From: Planctomycetaceae bacterium
GTDB taxonomy: Bacteria; Planctomycetota; Planctomycetia; Planctomycetales; Planctomycetaceae
NCBI GenBank assembly: GCA_003503535.1
Contig: DOCI01000219.1
Location: 1,243 to 14,908, forward strand
Length of the DNA stretch: 13,666 nucleotides
Direction of reading: 5' to 3'
The notes under the pieces were generated by a model. That model was given only the letters and a program-made list of their open reading frames with translations, did not search any database and was not told the DNA's origin. The position numbers were made by a program, and so were the translations under genes. Within the stretch, counting starts at the first letter, position 1. Each line of letters starts with the position of its first letter. Of the stretch, positions 7,901-13,666 are shown one piece after another.

Positions 7901-8074
7901 ATCGAGTGTTGGCAAACCAGGATATGAAAAATAACTGACGACAACCGGCTGCTTAAAATCAGGAAGAATATCGATCGTAATTCCCGGAATCACTGCGGCT
8001 CCGAGCAAACACAGTGCAATCGAGCCAGCCAGTACTGCAAAACGATTCTTCAAAGAAAAATTGATCAGACCCAT
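4940..8074 (-). CDS. RND efflux transporter, inner-membrane permease subunit (AcrB/HAE1-like)
   Basis: 1044 residues, the full family length. It is the proton-driven pump of a tripartite envelope exporter. It begins MGLINFSLKNRF, a typical RND N terminus with TM1, and shows the internal duplication of the family: two large periplasmic loops, each followed by TM bundles. Conserved marks include TLGGIALAIG and VVDAGIVVVENVIRH in TM4, and IGVVVNNSILLVEFANRR and RLRPILMTSLT in the second half. In AcrB the TM4 pair is Asp407-Asp408 with Lys940; here Asp406 is followed by Ala407 and the Lys position is Asn947. Its substrate could be organic compounds or metal; this is not decided. A TTG at 8104 opens the frame ten codons earlier without a ribosome binding site, so ATG 8074 is preferred. 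The adaptor gene ends 64 bases upstream on the same strand, suggesting one transcript. Confidence 0.95.
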   Translation of the reverse strand: MGLINFSLKNRFAVLAGSIALCLLGAAVIPGITIDILPDFKQPVVVSYFSYPGLPTLDMEKSVSSRVERALTLAGKIEHQESRTIPGAAVIKVFFQPGADSSSAMNDIVNLEASDMFHLPPGIEWPFTLRSEPANLPVVLAAISGEGLSESELYSIGYYAVRNKMGGLKGVQIPHPFGGKFRQMMVYVDPAKLQAHNVSARDVVESMQKSNLVLAAGSARIGGTDYQVHPRNTLPTVEEIEAIPITVRDERPVFIRDVGRVVDDAALQYNIVRVNGKRSVYCPLLREPGENTIAVVDRIYDGIASEIPKMKERGDIPEATEVTLVSDQSLYIRNAMSNLYSQIGLGALLVAIVVFLFLRRFLPTLVIVSIIVLAILIGGLGFAFTGQTINVMTLGGIALAIGTVVDAGIVVVENVIRHQRMGKTPMQAAREGTEEVSGAILAGTVTTLAVFLPAVFLSGMIKYLFEPLSLAATFTIGASYFLALTVVPAFCATFVREKVQNSKATEDYKETKPVGLYGHSLNIALKVPALSVLVIVLVVGSSFLLLPQIGSELFPDVDAGTFEIRLKTLPGTDLLKTEELVEQIEGTIQEIIPGNEIDTIISNIGLPVGKGAGFSTVLSSNSGPDTAYMIVNLKQSGRQTSTQTYLNQLREKLAEEYPMEEFLFVSGGIVNMALNEGVPTPISVQVSAGTLTQCRDAAERIVNVVQKIPGTRDVQIAQSLDYPQFDVQVDRTRAKYLGVDQEQVAQTVLTALGSSVGYSPTIWIDPKSGVDFFMGVQYEDNEFQSLDEIRNIPLSLETPTGPITIPLSNIATIKRVNIPGEIAHYNISRVNDVHVNVSGRDIGSVAKEVEQALAGMTFENGVSTTIRGPVETMQSGMRLLGIGLIVAGVLVYLVLMAQFRSFVDPLIIMLAVPLGLGGVLVILFLTDTYINIQSLMGTLMMIGVVVNNSILLVEFANRRLSEGLSPRDAALSAAQIRLRPILMTSLTLVASMLPLSFQLAPGNEAMIPLARALLGGMIVSTVLTLVLVPCVYSLIHRRSKLKTS

Positions 8075-8138
8075 AACAGTGATTTCTAATTGAGCGAAGG
8101 ACAATGAGAGCGAGTGATTGTGTTTGTGGATCTCTCCA

Positions 8139-9473
8139 TCAATTTGCTATCAACTCCACCTTCTGCCCGGTTTTGAATCGCTTGAGATGAGCATCGATCA
8201 CGACCTGACCAGCATCCAGACCCGACTGAACTTCAATAAAGTTGCCATTATCGATGCCCGTCGTAATGTCGATGACAGTGACCTGCTGATTTTCATCAAT
8301 CACGTACACATAAGCCTGGCCGGATTCATCAAAGCGGATTGCCCGGGCAGGCAGCATATTGGCGGCTACTTTCGTGTTGAGAGAAATCGAAGCCTGGCCA
8401 AACATCCCCGGCAGATATTTTCCCTCTTTATTCTCTAACTCCGCTTCAACCAACATGGTGCGTGTGCTGGGGTCGAGAGCGCCAGCTATTCTCGTAATGG
8501 ACAGCTCCATCGATTTTTCACCAGAGAAGCTTGGAAATGTCAATGTGACCGTATCTCCTCGACTGGCAAAAGCAGCGTCGGCTTCGGGGACTGGAATCTG
8601 AACTCTCAGTTTTTCAACCTGACTGACAACAAACAGAGGTGATCCCTGACCCACTTCATTTCCTTCGCGAACAAGATCGCCGGGATCAACTGTCCGCTGT
8701 GTAACCACACCCGCAAAAGGAGCTTTCAAATTGGAATAAGCCAGCAGAACCTCTAACTCTTCAAGTTGTCTTCTGGCTATTTCGGTCTCTGCCTGGGCAG
8801 CTTTGAGATCGGCTTGAGCTGAAGTTGTTTTTGCCTGGGCAACATTCACATTCGCTTCTGCGGAAATTATGGCTGATTGCATCGCCTGTTTATTGGCCCG
8901 TTCCGAGTCTCGTTTTTTACGAACTTCATCGAGCATGCGACTTTCGAGGGATTGCCTGTCGACGAGATCCTGTGTTCGACTGAACTCCGCTTCGATTGCT
9001 GCCAGAGCCGCGTCTGCCCGAGACATTTCCGACTTTGCCTGTTCCAGTTTCGCTTCCGCCGACTGGACATTCGCCTGAGCCAGTTGAACACCGGCGGAAG
9101 CCCGGGCCTCTTCGGATTCGTTGCGAGTAATGCGAGCCTGATGAATCAGACGCTGTTTCTCCATCTCTGGAACATCAATGATGGCCAGCGTCTCTCCAGC
9201 CTGAACGACATCTCCGATATCAACTTTCAATTCTTTGACATAGCCGCTGATTTTCGCACGAATTTCTGCACGATAGTAAGCATGCACTGTCGCAGGTTGA
9301 AAAGTAGTCAGGGGAATATCTTCCTGAACAACTGCAACCGTTTTTACTGCAATTGCCTTTGCGGGCTCTTCGTCCAGACTGACAGCCGGGCTGGCCGTGC
9401 AACCATATCCTGCAATCAGGCAGATTTGCAGCATCAGGGCACAGTGAATTAATCGACGATGTAGTTCAAGCAT
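8139..9473 (-). CDS. RND efflux periplasmic adaptor (HlyD/MFP family)
   Basis: 444 residues. It links the inner-membrane pump to the outer-membrane channel. The N terminus is hydrophobic up to Cys25 (LIAGYGC), which could be a lipid-modified cysteine, although Gly at -3 is atypical of a lipobox. The first half of the lipoyl/barrel-sandwich domain covers about 68-105 (AEIRAKISGYVKEL). A long Ala/Glu/Gln-rich coiled-coil hairpin follows at about 105-245. The second lipoyl half begins NLKAPFAGVVTQR with VDPGDLV (248-267). The beta-barrel (about 285-370) and a membrane-proximal domain (about 370-444) complete it. The frame extends to TTG 9563, but those codons overlap a candidate promoter; ATG 9473 is preferred even though its ribosome binding site is weak. 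It is first in the operon with the pump and divergent from the channel gene. Confidence 0.93.
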   Translation of the reverse strand: MLELHRRLIHCALMLQICLIAGYGCTASPAVSLDEEPAKAIAVKTVAVVQEDIPLTTFQPATVHAYYRAEIRAKISGYVKELKVDIGDVVQAGETLAIIDVPEMEKQRLIHQARITRNESEEARASAGVQLAQANVQSAEAKLEQAKSEMSRADAALAAIEAEFSRTQDLVDRQSLESRMLDEVRKKRDSERANKQAMQSAIISAEANVNVAQAKTTSAQADLKAAQAETEIARRQLEELEVLLAYSNLKAPFAGVVTQRTVDPGDLVREGNEVGQGSPLFVVSQVEKLRVQIPVPEADAAFASRGDTVTLTFPSFSGEKSMELSITRIAGALDPSTRTMLVEAELENKEGKYLPGMFGQASISLNTKVAANMLPARAIRFDESGQAYVYVIDENQQVTVIDITTGIDNGNFIEVQSGLDAGQVVIDAHLKRFKTGQKVELIAN

Positions 9474-9536
9474 TCTGGGAGACACTTTCCGATCAGGCAA
9501 AATAGAGAAGAGTGAAATATAACCTGAAAAGGTTCT

Positions 9537-9563
9537 TAAATACAAAAGCAAGGCCTGACTCAA
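9537..9563 (-). promoter_or_regulatory. Candidate promoter for the adaptor-pump operon
   Basis: On the minus strand TTGAGT (9558-9563) and TATTTA (9537-9542) are 15 bases apart, slightly short spacing. Transcription would start near 9530, leaving a leader of about 57 bases before ATG 9473. One arm of the GGTTCT inverted repeat overlaps the -10, suggesting possible repression. Confidence 0.3.
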
Positions 9564-9732
9564 AGAGGATTTTCAGAACCCCAAGTGACACAATCGATAA
9601 ACTTTACCTGAATAGAACGATCCTTCTGATCGCTTCGAACCACGTGATCAGAGCTTAAAAGCGGTCCAATCATTACTTTCGGCATATCTGTTTCAGCCGA
9701 CATGCCGATGACAATCAGGAGAATGCTCTACA

Positions 9733-9760
9733 TTGATTAAGGGCACAACGATGATATCGT
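9733..9760 (+). promoter_or_regulatory. Candidate promoter for the outer-membrane channel gene
   Basis: TTGATT (9733-9738), a 16-base spacer and TATCGT (9755-9760), about 23 bases before the ATG at 9784. AAGGAT in the short leader could serve as a ribosome binding site. The -10 falls inside the ACGAT-GAT-ATCGT palindrome. Weak motif match. Confidence 0.22.
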
Positions 9761-9783
9761 AACGTCACCAAGGATGGTCGTAC

Positions 9784-11700
9784 ATGCGCAGTCGCTCCTA
9801 CTCCTATTGGCTGATTAATGGAATCCTCTTTGGATTGTCCGGTTGTGCAGGCTCGCAGCAGTGGATGTCCAATCAGATTGAAAATCGACCTGCTGCTCCT
9901 CAAACGGCTCAGTCTTCATACTTTGTTGATCAGGCAGAAGCTCCAGGTAATGGGCGTTACCTAACAGCCGGGAAAGCTGTGTTACCTCAACTTGCCCAGA
10001 CTCCTGTCGAACAAAAAGTTCCTGCCGATCCTCTTCGACCTGCGAAATCCATTAAGTCGAACTGGGGCCAATCGAGCAATAATCTTGACCATGCTCAATC
10101 GAATACCACGGAGATTCAACCCGTCGTCCATAAGAATGCATCTGAAGTCGATTCTTCGGAATCAGAAAACGCGATCCTCACAATTAACGGACAAACCTAT
10201 CGCTTGGAACGTATTGAGAAATCTCCGCTGCCTGATGACGAAAAATCTGAATCCGGATTTCGACAACAGATTCAACTCGTTGGAAAAAATGCCCAGGTCA
10301 AAACTGCAGCTCAGTCAATTCCCACTCCCGCACCACTTCCACTTGAGGTGACTGAAGGGAATCAGCTGGAGTTGACCAGCCATTTGAAAACAACCTCTGC
10401 AAATTACATGCAAATGAATCTGCCCACGGCTCTGTCGATGGTTGGCGGACAACATCCTGCAGTCGGTTTTGCACAGTGGCGGGTTCAGGAAGCGTATGCT
10501 CAACTGGATCGAGCGAATGTGCTCTGGCTGCCCTCAATTCAGCCAGGTTTCAGCTTTGACAATCATGATGGTAATTATCAAGCCAGCAATGGTGCGATTG
10601 TCGATGTGAATCGCAACTCGTTTCAGTTTGGACTAGGTTCAGGAGCGACTGGAGCAGGGACAACTCCCCGCCCGGGGATCGTCGCTCAGTTTCATCTGGC
10701 AGATGCACTCTTTCAGCCGGAGATTGCCGAGAAAACAGCCTGGGCGCGAGGCCATGCCGCCAATGGCGTAGTCAATGAACAGTTACTTCGGGTCTCACTC
10801 GCCTATATGAATTTGCTGGAAGCCGAGCAGGACTTGAGAATTGTTCTGGAGTCACGGGAGCGAACGCTCGGTCTCTCCAAATTGACAGAAGATTTTGCGG
10901 CGACAGGCCAGGGATTACAGGCGGATGCGGATCGTCTGCAGACGGAATTGCAGTTGATTGAGAATCGTGTCGCGATGGCCCATGAAAAAGTCGATGTCGC
11001 CTCGGCTCGATTAGCAGAAGCCTTGAGCCTCGATGCCTGCCAGCAGATTGTGCCGATGGATGTCACCGTTCTTCCAATCGATCTCGTCTCTCTGGAGACG
11101 GAGAAATGCTGCCTGATCAGCACCGGACTCTCGAATCGACCTGAACTCAAGGAAGCTCAGGCTCTTGTCGCTGCAGCCAACGAACAATACAAACGACAGA
11201 AATATGCTCCCTTTGTCCCGAGTGTCTTACTGGGATTCAGCACCTCCGGCTTCGGTGGGGGTTTGGGGAACAGTATCAACAACGTCGACAATCGATTAGA
11301 TTTCGACGCGTTGCTTTCGTGGGAAGTACGGAATTTGGGATTCGGAGAAGGAGCCGCTCGCAGAGAGCAGGAGTCCCGTTATCAGCAAGCCAAATTCAGT
11401 AAAGTCCGCGTCCTCGATCAGGTTGCACGGGAAGTTTCAGAAGCTCATTCTCAAGTCCTGCACCGAGCAGGACGAATTCGCATTACACAGAAAGCGATTG
11501 AATCCGCCCAGAATTCTTACGAACGTAACCTGAGTCGTATTCGAGATGGTCAGGGCTTGCCTCTGGAAGTTCTGCAATCTGTCCGAGCCCTGGAAGATGC
11601 CCGACGAGCTTATCTGGAAGCTGTGATTGAATATAACGAAGCTCAGTTTCAACTGCAGTGGGCACTCGGCTGGCCTATCCACGCACCGTACAACACATAG
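9784..11700 (+). CDS. RND efflux outer-membrane channel lipoprotein (TolC/OEP family)
   Basis: 638 residues. It forms the outer-membrane exit duct for the adaptor and pump encoded divergently. The signal peptide ends in a good lipobox, LSGC, with Cys21 as the lipidated residue. Residues 22-205 are a polar, Gln/Pro/Ser-rich extension of unknown role. The channel domain then runs from about 206 to 632 as two OEP repeats of long alpha-helices and beta segments. The first includes NLPTALSMVGGQHPAVGFAQ and ANVLWLPSIQPGFSF; the second includes NRPELKEAQALVAAANEQYK, YAPFVPSVLLGFS and QGLPLEVLQSVRALEDARRA. Such proteins usually have 430-500 residues, so the extra length is mainly at the N terminus. 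The ATG at 9784 is preceded by AAGG. Its divergent position beside the adaptor supports joint function in one exporter. Confidence 0.92.
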   Translation: MRSRSYSYWLINGILFGLSGCAGSQQWMSNQIENRPAAPQTAQSSYFVDQAEAPGNGRYLTAGKAVLPQLAQTPVEQKVPADPLRPAKSIKSNWGQSSNNLDHAQSNTTEIQPVVHKNASEVDSSESENAILTINGQTYRLERIEKSPLPDDEKSESGFRQQIQLVGKNAQVKTAAQSIPTPAPLPLEVTEGNQLELTSHLKTTSANYMQMNLPTALSMVGGQHPAVGFAQWRVQEAYAQLDRANVLWLPSIQPGFSFDNHDGNYQASNGAIVDVNRNSFQFGLGSGATGAGTTPRPGIVAQFHLADALFQPEIAEKTAWARGHAANGVVNEQLLRVSLAYMNLLEAEQDLRIVLESRERTLGLSKLTEDFAATGQGLQADADRLQTELQLIENRVAMAHEKVDVASARLAEALSLDACQQIVPMDVTVLPIDLVSLETEKCCLISTGLSNRPELKEAQALVAAANEQYKRQKYAPFVPSVLLGFSTSGFGGGLGNSINNVDNRLDFDALLSWEVRNLGFGEGAARREQESRYQQAKFSKVRVLDQVAREVSEAHSQVLHRAGRIRITQKAIESAQNSYERNLSRIRDGQGLPLEVLQSVRALEDARRAYLEAVIEYNEAQFQLQWALGWPIHAPYNT

Positions 11701-11963
11701 AAGGATGGCGAGGTAGAGTTTCTGCAAAGGAGGAACTCAATCCAGCTAATGTTTCTGTTCTGTGTTTCCTGTTTGGGGACAAAAAGGCTGGTCATTTCAA
11801 GTTGGAGGTTGAATGGATCAAGGTGAAGTCGTTGAAACTATTGCTGACAGTCGATCCATTGGATTCATAATTACATCAAATCAAATGGAGGCGATTCCAG
11901 TCAGCGGTTCTTGATGCGCAATTCGAACCGCATCATACAAGTTGGCTATGACAATTTCTCAGC
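11701..11963. other. Convergent intergenic region with a stem-loop
   Basis: Lies between the ends of the channel gene (plus) and the small membrane protein gene (minus). No gene is supported; a 70-codon plus frame ending at 11870 mostly overlaps the channel gene and has no start signal. The only clear structure is the inverted repeat at 11904-11931. Confidence 0.5.
11904..11931. terminator. Possible bidirectional terminator hairpin
   Basis: Seven-base GC-rich arms GCGGTTC / GAACCGC (11904-11910 and 11925-11931) with a 14-base loop, between two convergent genes. Position suits a shared terminator, but no T-run follows on either strand. Confidence 0.35.
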
Positions 11964-12317
11964 TTAGCGGACTGAAGCAAAGCCCATTGCCATGATTACC
12001 GCTAAAAGGATTAAAGGGATTACAGCAAGATAAGCGAGTCCAGAAATGATATAAATCATTTTTCTGATTCTCACTGAATTGTGAATCCATCCTGCAATCC
12101 ACCCAACGATCAAAATGATCGGAATTGGTATGAACAAAAAAGAGAAGAGTTCATGTATTCTGAAAGTCCATCTGATGACATGACTACCAACAAAAACGAT
12201 CCCAAGATTTAACAATGAACATACCAGAGCGATGCCAAGTGATTTCCAGAAGTCCAATTTCAAACATTCTCTTCTGCATAATTCCGCCAATTCCTGTGCA
12301 GTCCAGTTTACTTTCAT
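11964..12317 (-). CDS. Small integral membrane protein of unknown function
   Basis: 117 residues from ATG 12317. The longer frame starts at TTG 12326, three codons earlier and with no better signal. A polar N-terminal segment of about 25 residues (MKVNWTAQELAELCRRECL) is followed by hydrophobic segments at about 26-48, 57-79 and 87-113, so three membrane helices are likely. The last is long enough to kink around Pro101. No recognised family, catalytic motif or signal peptide. Cys14 and Cys18 form a CRREC pair in the cytoplasmic-looking N terminus. The ribosome binding site is weak (AGAAAAGAA). A palindrome resembling a Fur box lies about 80 bases upstream, hinting at metal-dependent control. 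The upstream gene on the same strand ends 162 bases away. Confidence 0.68.
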   Translation of the reverse strand: MKVNWTAQELAELCRRECLKLDFWKSLGIALVCSLLNLGIVFVGSHVIRWTFRIHELFSFLFIPIPIILIVGWIAGWIHNSVRIRKMIYIISGLAYLAVIPLILLAVIMAMGFASVR

Positions 12318-12395
12318 GGCAGACAAATTCTTTTCTGGCTTGAAGTTAAATCACATTTGTTTTATTGCAGGATAACGACTACCCAATTCCCACTT

Positions 12396-12414
12396 TTTGA
12401 AAATCATTTTCAAA
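12396..12414. promoter_or_regulatory. Fur-box-like 19-base palindrome
   Basis: TTTGAAAAT-C-ATTTTCAAA has perfect nine-base arms around one base. Its core, TGAAAATCATTTTCA, agrees at 12 of 15 positions with the 7-1-7 Fur consensus TGATAATNATTATCA (the centre counted as a non-match). A stem this AT-rich with a one-base loop and no T-run is a poor terminator, so a repressor site for the membrane protein gene at 12317 is more likely. No promoter was firmly placed. Confidence 0.4.
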
Positions 12415-12479
12415 TTAAATTTTGCGACACGATTATTTAGAGTCAGAATAACGATCATCAATTGAGTAGTTTTCACTCT

Positions 12480-12977
12480 TTAGTGTTTGCCCGTAAAAGC
12501 CTTCTTGATCGCTGAGTGGTGGTGAACTTTCAACTCCTCAAGTTGCAACTCGGACTGGGAAAGGAACAACGAGAAATCGAAATCCTTTAAGCGGACATCA
12601 GTAATACTCAGTGAGTTGAGCGTTACCCACAATGCGATCCGTTCTTGTGCTACAGCCATCATCGCTTCAAGTTCCACAACCCGACTCAGGTCCGAATATT
12701 CCAGCAGTGAATCATTGAGTTTGAGTCGTCCAATTTTCTCGGGGAGCCATGCCGCTCCCTGCTTCAGCTGCCCTTGGATGCTCACTTCATAGTCCAAGCA
12801 TTGGAAAACCCTCTCAACAATCTCTTTTTGCGCCCGGAGATCGGACAGGAATTGTTTTAAGAAGGAACCAAGTTCTGAATGGCGGTTGCTGTTAAAGCTG
12901 CGTTCGATGAGTTCCATTTCTCCGACAATCATCGACAAATGATCGTCCAGATAAATCCGCATTCGCTTTTCGTACAT
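12480..12977 (-). CDS. Helical protein of an uncharacterised family, possibly ferritin-like
   Basis: 165 residues, predicted almost wholly helical and soluble, with no signal peptide. The first half (IYLDDHLSMIVGEMELIERS, then LGSFLKQFLSDLRAQKEIVERV) looks like two helices of a four-helix bundle. The second half has GAAWLPEKIGRLKLN (74-88) and LSRVVELEAM (97-106). From memory this layout matches a widespread uncharacterised bacterial family with a DHLAG-like start, a conserved WxxEKxGRLK block and a LELE block; I could not check this. The scattered Asp, Glu and His (Asp11, Asp12, His13, Glu20, Glu25, the HHH at 152-154) could suggest metal binding, but no full ferritin ExxH pair is evident. 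ATG 12977 is chosen; only a weak GCGAG precedes it. Divergent from the cytochrome gene. Confidence 0.75.
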   Translation of the reverse strand: MYEKRMRIYLDDHLSMIVGEMELIERSFNSNRHSELGSFLKQFLSDLRAQKEIVERVFQCLDYEVSIQGQLKQGAAWLPEKIGRLKLNDSLLEYSDLSRVVELEAMMAVAQERIALWVTLNSLSITDVRLKDFDFSLFLSQSELQLEELKVHHHSAIKKAFTGKH

Positions 12978-13184
12978 GGATGAACTCGCTTTGAAAATAG
13001 GGTTTACGTCAATTTCTTGTGTCAGGGTCAGGCTTGATCAGTCTATAAACAACCCACACAAATAAGATTAATCCCGTTCTGTTGTCTTCGCATTGTTTGA
13101 ATCTCAGTTAATATCACAGTACGTTTCCAATCTAACGCATGAAATGGAGTTTGGAGAATAGTACTGTCAGCTCAAGGATTTCAG
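12978..13184. promoter_or_regulatory. Divergent intergenic region before the cytochrome gene
   Basis: 207 bases between two divergent genes, so it should hold both promoters. For the plus strand a TAATAT lies about 70 bases before the cytochrome ATG, with only a poor -35 (TTCGCA, 16 bases away). No good minus-strand pair was found. AAGGA before ATG 13185 is a good ribosome binding site. Confidence 0.3.
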
Positions 13185-13666
13185 ATGAAAGAATATGCAA
13201 TGAGAAGTCAAATACGTGCAAATCATTTAGCGCTGATTTTCATTTTAACGGCTTCAACTACTTCCGTACTTTTATATTCAGATGAAAACCAAGCAAGTTT
13301 GTTCTGGAATTCCCAAACCCCTCTTCCTGATGGGGAATTAGGAAAAGTTGTCGCCCTGGGAAGAGAGATCGTAGAAAACACAAATGAACATCCTCTCTCA
13401 AAGCCATTTGTGAACAATGCGCTCACTTGTAGTTCTTGCCATCTGGATGCTGGAACTGACCCGAAGGCGGCGACATTTCTGGACATCGCCTCAGCGTATC
13501 CTACGTGGTCGCCTCGTGAGAATCGAGCGATTACTCTGGAAGATCGAGTCCTTAATTGCTTCATGCGGAGCATGAATGGTGTTCGCCCCCCAAATGGAAG
13601 CAAAGTTTCTGTGGCAGTCACGACTTATATCACTTGGCTTTCAAGCGGAAGTCGCATTCGCATGAA
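13185..13666 (+). CDS. TsdA/SoxA-like c-type cytochrome, probable thiosulfate dehydrogenase, C-terminus cut by window edge
   Basis: 160 codons visible, open at the right edge. Residues 12-32 form a membrane/signal segment. One haem-binding motif, CSSCH (82-86), lies in LTCSSCHLDAG, the pattern of the N-terminal SoxA-like domain of TsdA thiosulfate dehydrogenases, which convert thiosulfate to tetrathionate in the periplasm. The next conserved block, TLEDRVLNCFMRSMNG, contains Cys125, equivalent to the cysteine that is the distal ligand of the active-site haem in TsdA. A TYITWLSSG segment then matches the end of that domain. A second haem domain is expected beyond the window. Starts at ATG 13185 with AAGGA about six bases upstream; ATG 13200 is a possible alternative. 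A tetrathionate reductase or a related cytochrome of other function remains possible. Confidence 0.82.
   Translation, partial: MKEYAMRSQIRANHLALIFILTASTTSVLLYSDENQASLFWNSQTPLPDGELGKVVALGREIVENTNEHPLSKPFVNNALTCSSCHLDAGTDPKAATFLDIASAYPTWSPRENRAITLEDRVLNCFMRSMNGVRPPNGSKVSVAVTTYITWLSSGSRIRM

Larger units (their letters stand above)
9474..9783. promoter_or_regulatory. Divergent control region of the efflux genes
   Basis: 310 bases between adaptor and channel genes, rich in inverted repeats: AACCT-GAAA-AGGTT (9521-9534); GGTTCTTAAA / TTTCAGAACC (9531-9540 and 9571-9580, one mismatch); TCTGATC / GATCAGA (9625-9631 and 9646-9652, enclosing TTCGAA and overlapping CACGTG); CGGCAT / ATGCCG (9680-9685 and 9702-9707); ACGAT-GAT-ATCGT (9748-9760). 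Several could be operators. No regulator gene is next to them in this window. Confidence 0.45.

Noticed and set aside
8075..8104. TTG start giving the RND pump ten extra residues
   Set aside because: No ribosome binding site, and the family N terminus begins at MGLINF encoded from 8074.
9474..9563. TTG start giving the adaptor 30 extra residues
   Set aside because: The extra codons overlap a candidate promoter and place a non-signal segment before the hydrophobic N terminus.
11658..11870. 70-codon plus-strand frame overlapping the end of the channel gene
   Set aside because: Starts inside the channel gene out of frame, no ribosome binding site, no recognisable family.
13223..13621. 132-codon minus-strand frame opposite the cytochrome
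   Set aside because: Antisense to a plus-strand frame with a CxxCH motif, signal segment and good ribosome binding site.
1..13666. CRISPR array, tRNA, rRNA or tandem repeat array
   Set aside because: Looked for regularly spaced repeats and conserved RNA patterns by eye and found none.

Overview
The window reads as chromosomal DNA of a planctomycete (Planctomycetota), roughly 50% GC. This is inferred from gene content: a secreted S1-type sulfatase, a LamG/sialidase-like secreted protein, a Tat-exported metallophosphoesterase, a TsdA-like cytochrome, and many small proteins of unknown role. No rRNA, tRNA, CRISPR array or intact mobile element is visible.

Layout. (a) 1-3668, all on the minus strand: LamG plus sialidase-like protein, then a Tat metallophosphoesterase, then a sulfatase that runs off the left edge. 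All three carry export signals and look like a small set for attacking sulfated or acidic glycans outside the cytoplasm. (b) 3789-4282: a decayed transposase fragment spread over three reading frames, then a stretch without a convincing gene. (c) 4283-4462, minus: a 59-residue Cys-rich protein with a strong ribosome binding site. (d) 4940-11700: a tripartite RND efflux system. The adaptor and the inner-membrane pump lie on the minus strand as an apparent two-gene operon. The outer-membrane channel is divergent on the plus strand. The 310-base region between them holds the promoters and several inverted repeats. No regulator gene lies beside it. (e) 11964-12977, minus: a small membrane protein with a Fur-box-like palindrome upstream, and a helical protein of an uncharacterised family. 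(f) 13185 to the right edge, plus: the N-terminal part of a TsdA/SoxA-like c-type cytochrome, probably a thiosulfate dehydrogenase or tetrathionate reductase.

Start choices. The longest frames of four minus-strand genes (LamG protein, RND pump, adaptor, small membrane protein) begin at TTG codons without a ribosome binding site. In each case an ATG slightly downstream fits the family N terminus or signal peptide better, and the shorter form is given here.

I do not see a clearly new biological system. The most useful leads are the altered proton-relay residues of the RND pump, the Gln-for-His change in the sulfatase, the Fur-like palindrome, the long N-terminal extension of the outer-membrane channel, and the two small uncharacterised proteins.
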